From Mitsuaria sp. WAJ17 (GTDB lineage Bacteria > Pseudomonadota > Gammaproteobacteria > Burkholderiales > Burkholderiaceae_C), in the NCBI RefSeq assembly GCF_014174515.1, contig NZ_JACJUG010000024.1, positions 26,918 through 90,917 on the forward strand: a stretch of DNA of 64,000 bases, read 5' to 3'. The notes under the pieces are model-generated. The model had not been told where the DNA came from and did no database searches. It saw only the letters and a program-made list of their open reading frames with translations. The position numbers and the translations under genes are program-made. Of the stretch, positions 62,762 through 64,000 are shown piece after piece. Numbering within the stretch: the stretch's first letter is position 1; each line of letters opens with the position of its first letter.

Positions 62762-63825
62762 TCCATGACCTCCTCGCCCGGCTCGACGGCCGGCGCCTCG
62801 CCCTCGGGCAACTCTGGCACCGGCTCGACCTGCGCGGCCGCTGCCGCATCCTGGGGATCGGGGTCCGTGAGGTTCAGGACGTCCAGGTCGATGGCACCGA
62901 AAACACTCTGGCCGTCGGCGCTCTTGAGGTCCACGCGCAGGCTGTCGCCCCATTTCATGAAGCCGGTCTGCACGCCGGCCTTCTCCTCGGCTTCGAGGCT
63001 TCGGCGGTGGCTGAGGCTGGCACAGCCCTGACGCGGCCGGGCCGGGCCCAGAGGGCCGCTGGCCACCAGCACGCTGCCGCGCAGGGGCTTGAGGCGGGCG
63101 GCCTGGGCGATGAGATCGCCAAAGCCGAATCGCAGCCCGGCGCCGAGATCGATGGGGCCGAACTTGCGACCGTTCAGCAGGGACTGCAGGCTGCCCTTGA
63201 GACGGCCCTCGCGCCAGGCCTCGCCCAGCTCGTCCGGCGTCACCAGCACGGGCGCCAGCGTGCAGGCCAGTTGGCTCAGGTGCTGAGCTTGGCCTGCCTC
63301 ACGCTCGCGTTGCTCCAGCTGATGCAGGCTCCAGTCGCAGGACAGGCCCAGCAGACGCACCGCCTCCAGGGCCTGTTCGGGCGCTGCGCCCTGGGCGAGG
63401 TCCGCACAGACGGCGAGCAGGCCGGGCTGGAAATCCAGGCCCAGGGCTTCGTTGGGCAGCCGCACCGGCTCGGTCGGCCCCTGCAGGGACTCTGCCGGGC
63501 CGCGCGCCAGCACCGGCTCCGAGCCCGCCTCGCCGCCCGTCAGGAGGGCCTGCAGTTCCGCATAGGCATTGCCCTGCAGCAGGGCGCGCGGCCGCGGCAG
63601 GGGCGCCATGCAGCGTGCCGGCTCGAAGGCGAAGGCATGGCGAGCCTTGCCATGGTTCAAGGTGAGGAAGAGGTCTTCCAACTGTGGCGCGAGAAAATTC
63701 CAGTCGTCCAGCACCTGCTGCAGACGCGAGGCGATGCCGTTGGCGTAGTGCGCCTGGCTCAGGTCCCGGGAGACGACCACCAGCTGGCCATCGCGGGATC
63801 CATCTCGGTAGGTGGCTAGTTTCAT
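62758..63825 (-). CDS. Fumarylacetoacetate hydrolase-fold protein with degenerate active site
   Basis: A 355-residue protein of the FAH family. The N-terminus (MKLATYRDGSRDGQLVVVSRDLSQAHYANGIASRLQQVLDDWNF) and the C-terminal TGFMKWGDSLRVDL are typical. The metal-binding E-x-E of the usual DFEAELAV reads DFQPGLLAV. The later loop normally VNDVSLRN reads SCDWSLHQ, and the Lys-bearing loop and G-S-G-T-V segment are also changed. It is probably a pseudoenzyme. An acidic Pro/Glu tail follows. First gene of the nucleoside hydrolase-PPOX operon. Confidence 0.85.
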   Translation of the reverse strand: MKLATYRDGSRDGQLVVVSRDLSQAHYANGIASRLQQVLDDWNFLAPQLEDLFLTLNHGKARHAFAFEPARCMAPLPRPRALLQGNAYAELQALLTGGEAGSEPVLARGPAESLQGPTEPVRLPNEALGLDFQPGLLAVCADLAQGAAPEQALEAVRLLGLSCDWSLHQLEQREREAGQAQHLSQLACTLAPVLVTPDELGEAWREGRLKGSLQSLLNGRKFGPIDLGAGLRFGFGDLIAQAARLKPLRGSVLVASGPLGPARPRQGCASLSHRRSLEAEEKAGVQTGFMKWGDSLRVDLKSADGQSVFGAIDLDVLNLTDPDPQDAAAAAQVEPVPELPEGEAPAVEPGEEVME

Positions 63826-63860
63826 CGTGGGTGACACTCCTGCATGCACCGCATTGTCCA

Positions 63861-64000
63861 ATGAGCCGAGCCTCCCCTGCGCCCCGCCCCGCCCACCGCC
63901 TGGCCCACCGGCCCGGACGGGGCCTGGCCGCGGCCGTGGGCCTGGCCCTGCTGGCCCATGCCTGGCTGCTGACGAGCTGGCCGACCCAGGAGGCGCCGGC
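63861..64000 (+). CDS. Start of a membrane or exported protein, cut by the window edge
   Basis: An ATG at 63861 opens a frame that runs to the window end (46 complete codons and part of another). The visible residues have a basic Pro/Arg/His-rich N-terminus and then a hydrophobic segment (LAAAVGLALLAHAWLL), like an uncleaved signal anchor. It is divergent from the FAH-fold gene with 35 bp between starts. Too little is present to name a family. Confidence 0.55.
   Translation, partial: MSRASPAPRPAHRLAHRPGRGLAAAVGLALLAHAWLLTSWPTQEAP

Overview
The window is about 70% GC and carries a dense, ordinary-looking chromosomal gene set. The gene content points to a betaproteobacterium of the order Burkholderiales, probably near Roseateles, Rubrivivax or Leptothrix. 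The pointers are hemE beside priA next to a full atpIBEFHAGDC operon, the torF-glnK-amtB nitrogen unit, a methionine synthase split into two polypeptides, the proteobacterial gshA/gshB pair, a cytochrome c' and a chitinase. The family-level placement is inference. I see no tRNA, rRNA, CRISPR array, prophage or complete insertion sequence.

Layout. 1-7.5 kb: the end of a periplasmic solute-binding protein, a membrane-anchored pseudokinase, an AEC-family permease, a secreted S9 peptidase and priA. 7.5-8.05 kb: a lower-GC gap with a perfect DnaA box. 8-17.8 kb: hemE, a hexose-6-phosphate mutarotase and the nine-gene H+-ATP synthase operon, with a TATAAT promoter and a hairpin terminator. 17.9-25.9 kb: an SMP-30 protein, a GNAT protein, a cytochrome b561/cytochrome c' divergent pair, a 119-bp tandem repeat array, and a leftward amino-acid gene set (racemase, aminotransferase, GNAT, PhzF, VOC, AlaX) facing a MocR-type regulator across a perfect inverted repeat. 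27-35.5 kb: a diguanylate cyclase, a response regulator with an added C-terminal domain, the ABC-F ATPase Uup, an AraC regulator divergent from a cytochrome P450, and a modular chitinase. 35.7-44.3 kb: both glutathione-synthesis genes, a BenE permease, a CHASE/PAS histidine kinase, the K+ transporter Kup and a stand-alone receiver. 44.4-46.1 kb: a BNR-repeat secreted protein whose reading frame is broken inside a 7-bp tandem repeat. 46.2-50.7 kb: amtB, glnK and torF under a sigma-54 promoter with an NtrC-like enhancer, then comM. 50.9-53.8 kb: an oxidoreductase, a 60-residue membrane protein, an SPFH lipoprotein and a glycine-zipper protein. 53.9-59.5 kb: split metH with an S-adenosylhomocysteine (SAH) riboswitch before the larger half and two genes between the halves. 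59.7-64 kb: an unknown lipoprotein, a three-gene overlapping operon (degenerate FAH-fold protein, nucleoside hydrolase, PPOX-fold protein) and the start of one more gene.

No single large new system stands out. The most unusual signals are the 7-bp repeat frameshift at 44,765-44,785, the 119-bp array that repeats the end of the alaX gene, the SAH riboswitch on a split metH interrupted by an HD-GYP-like gene with lost metal ligands, two pseudoenzymes (kinase-like and FAH-like), a REP-like palindrome inside coding sequence, and the MocR-site amino-acid cluster.
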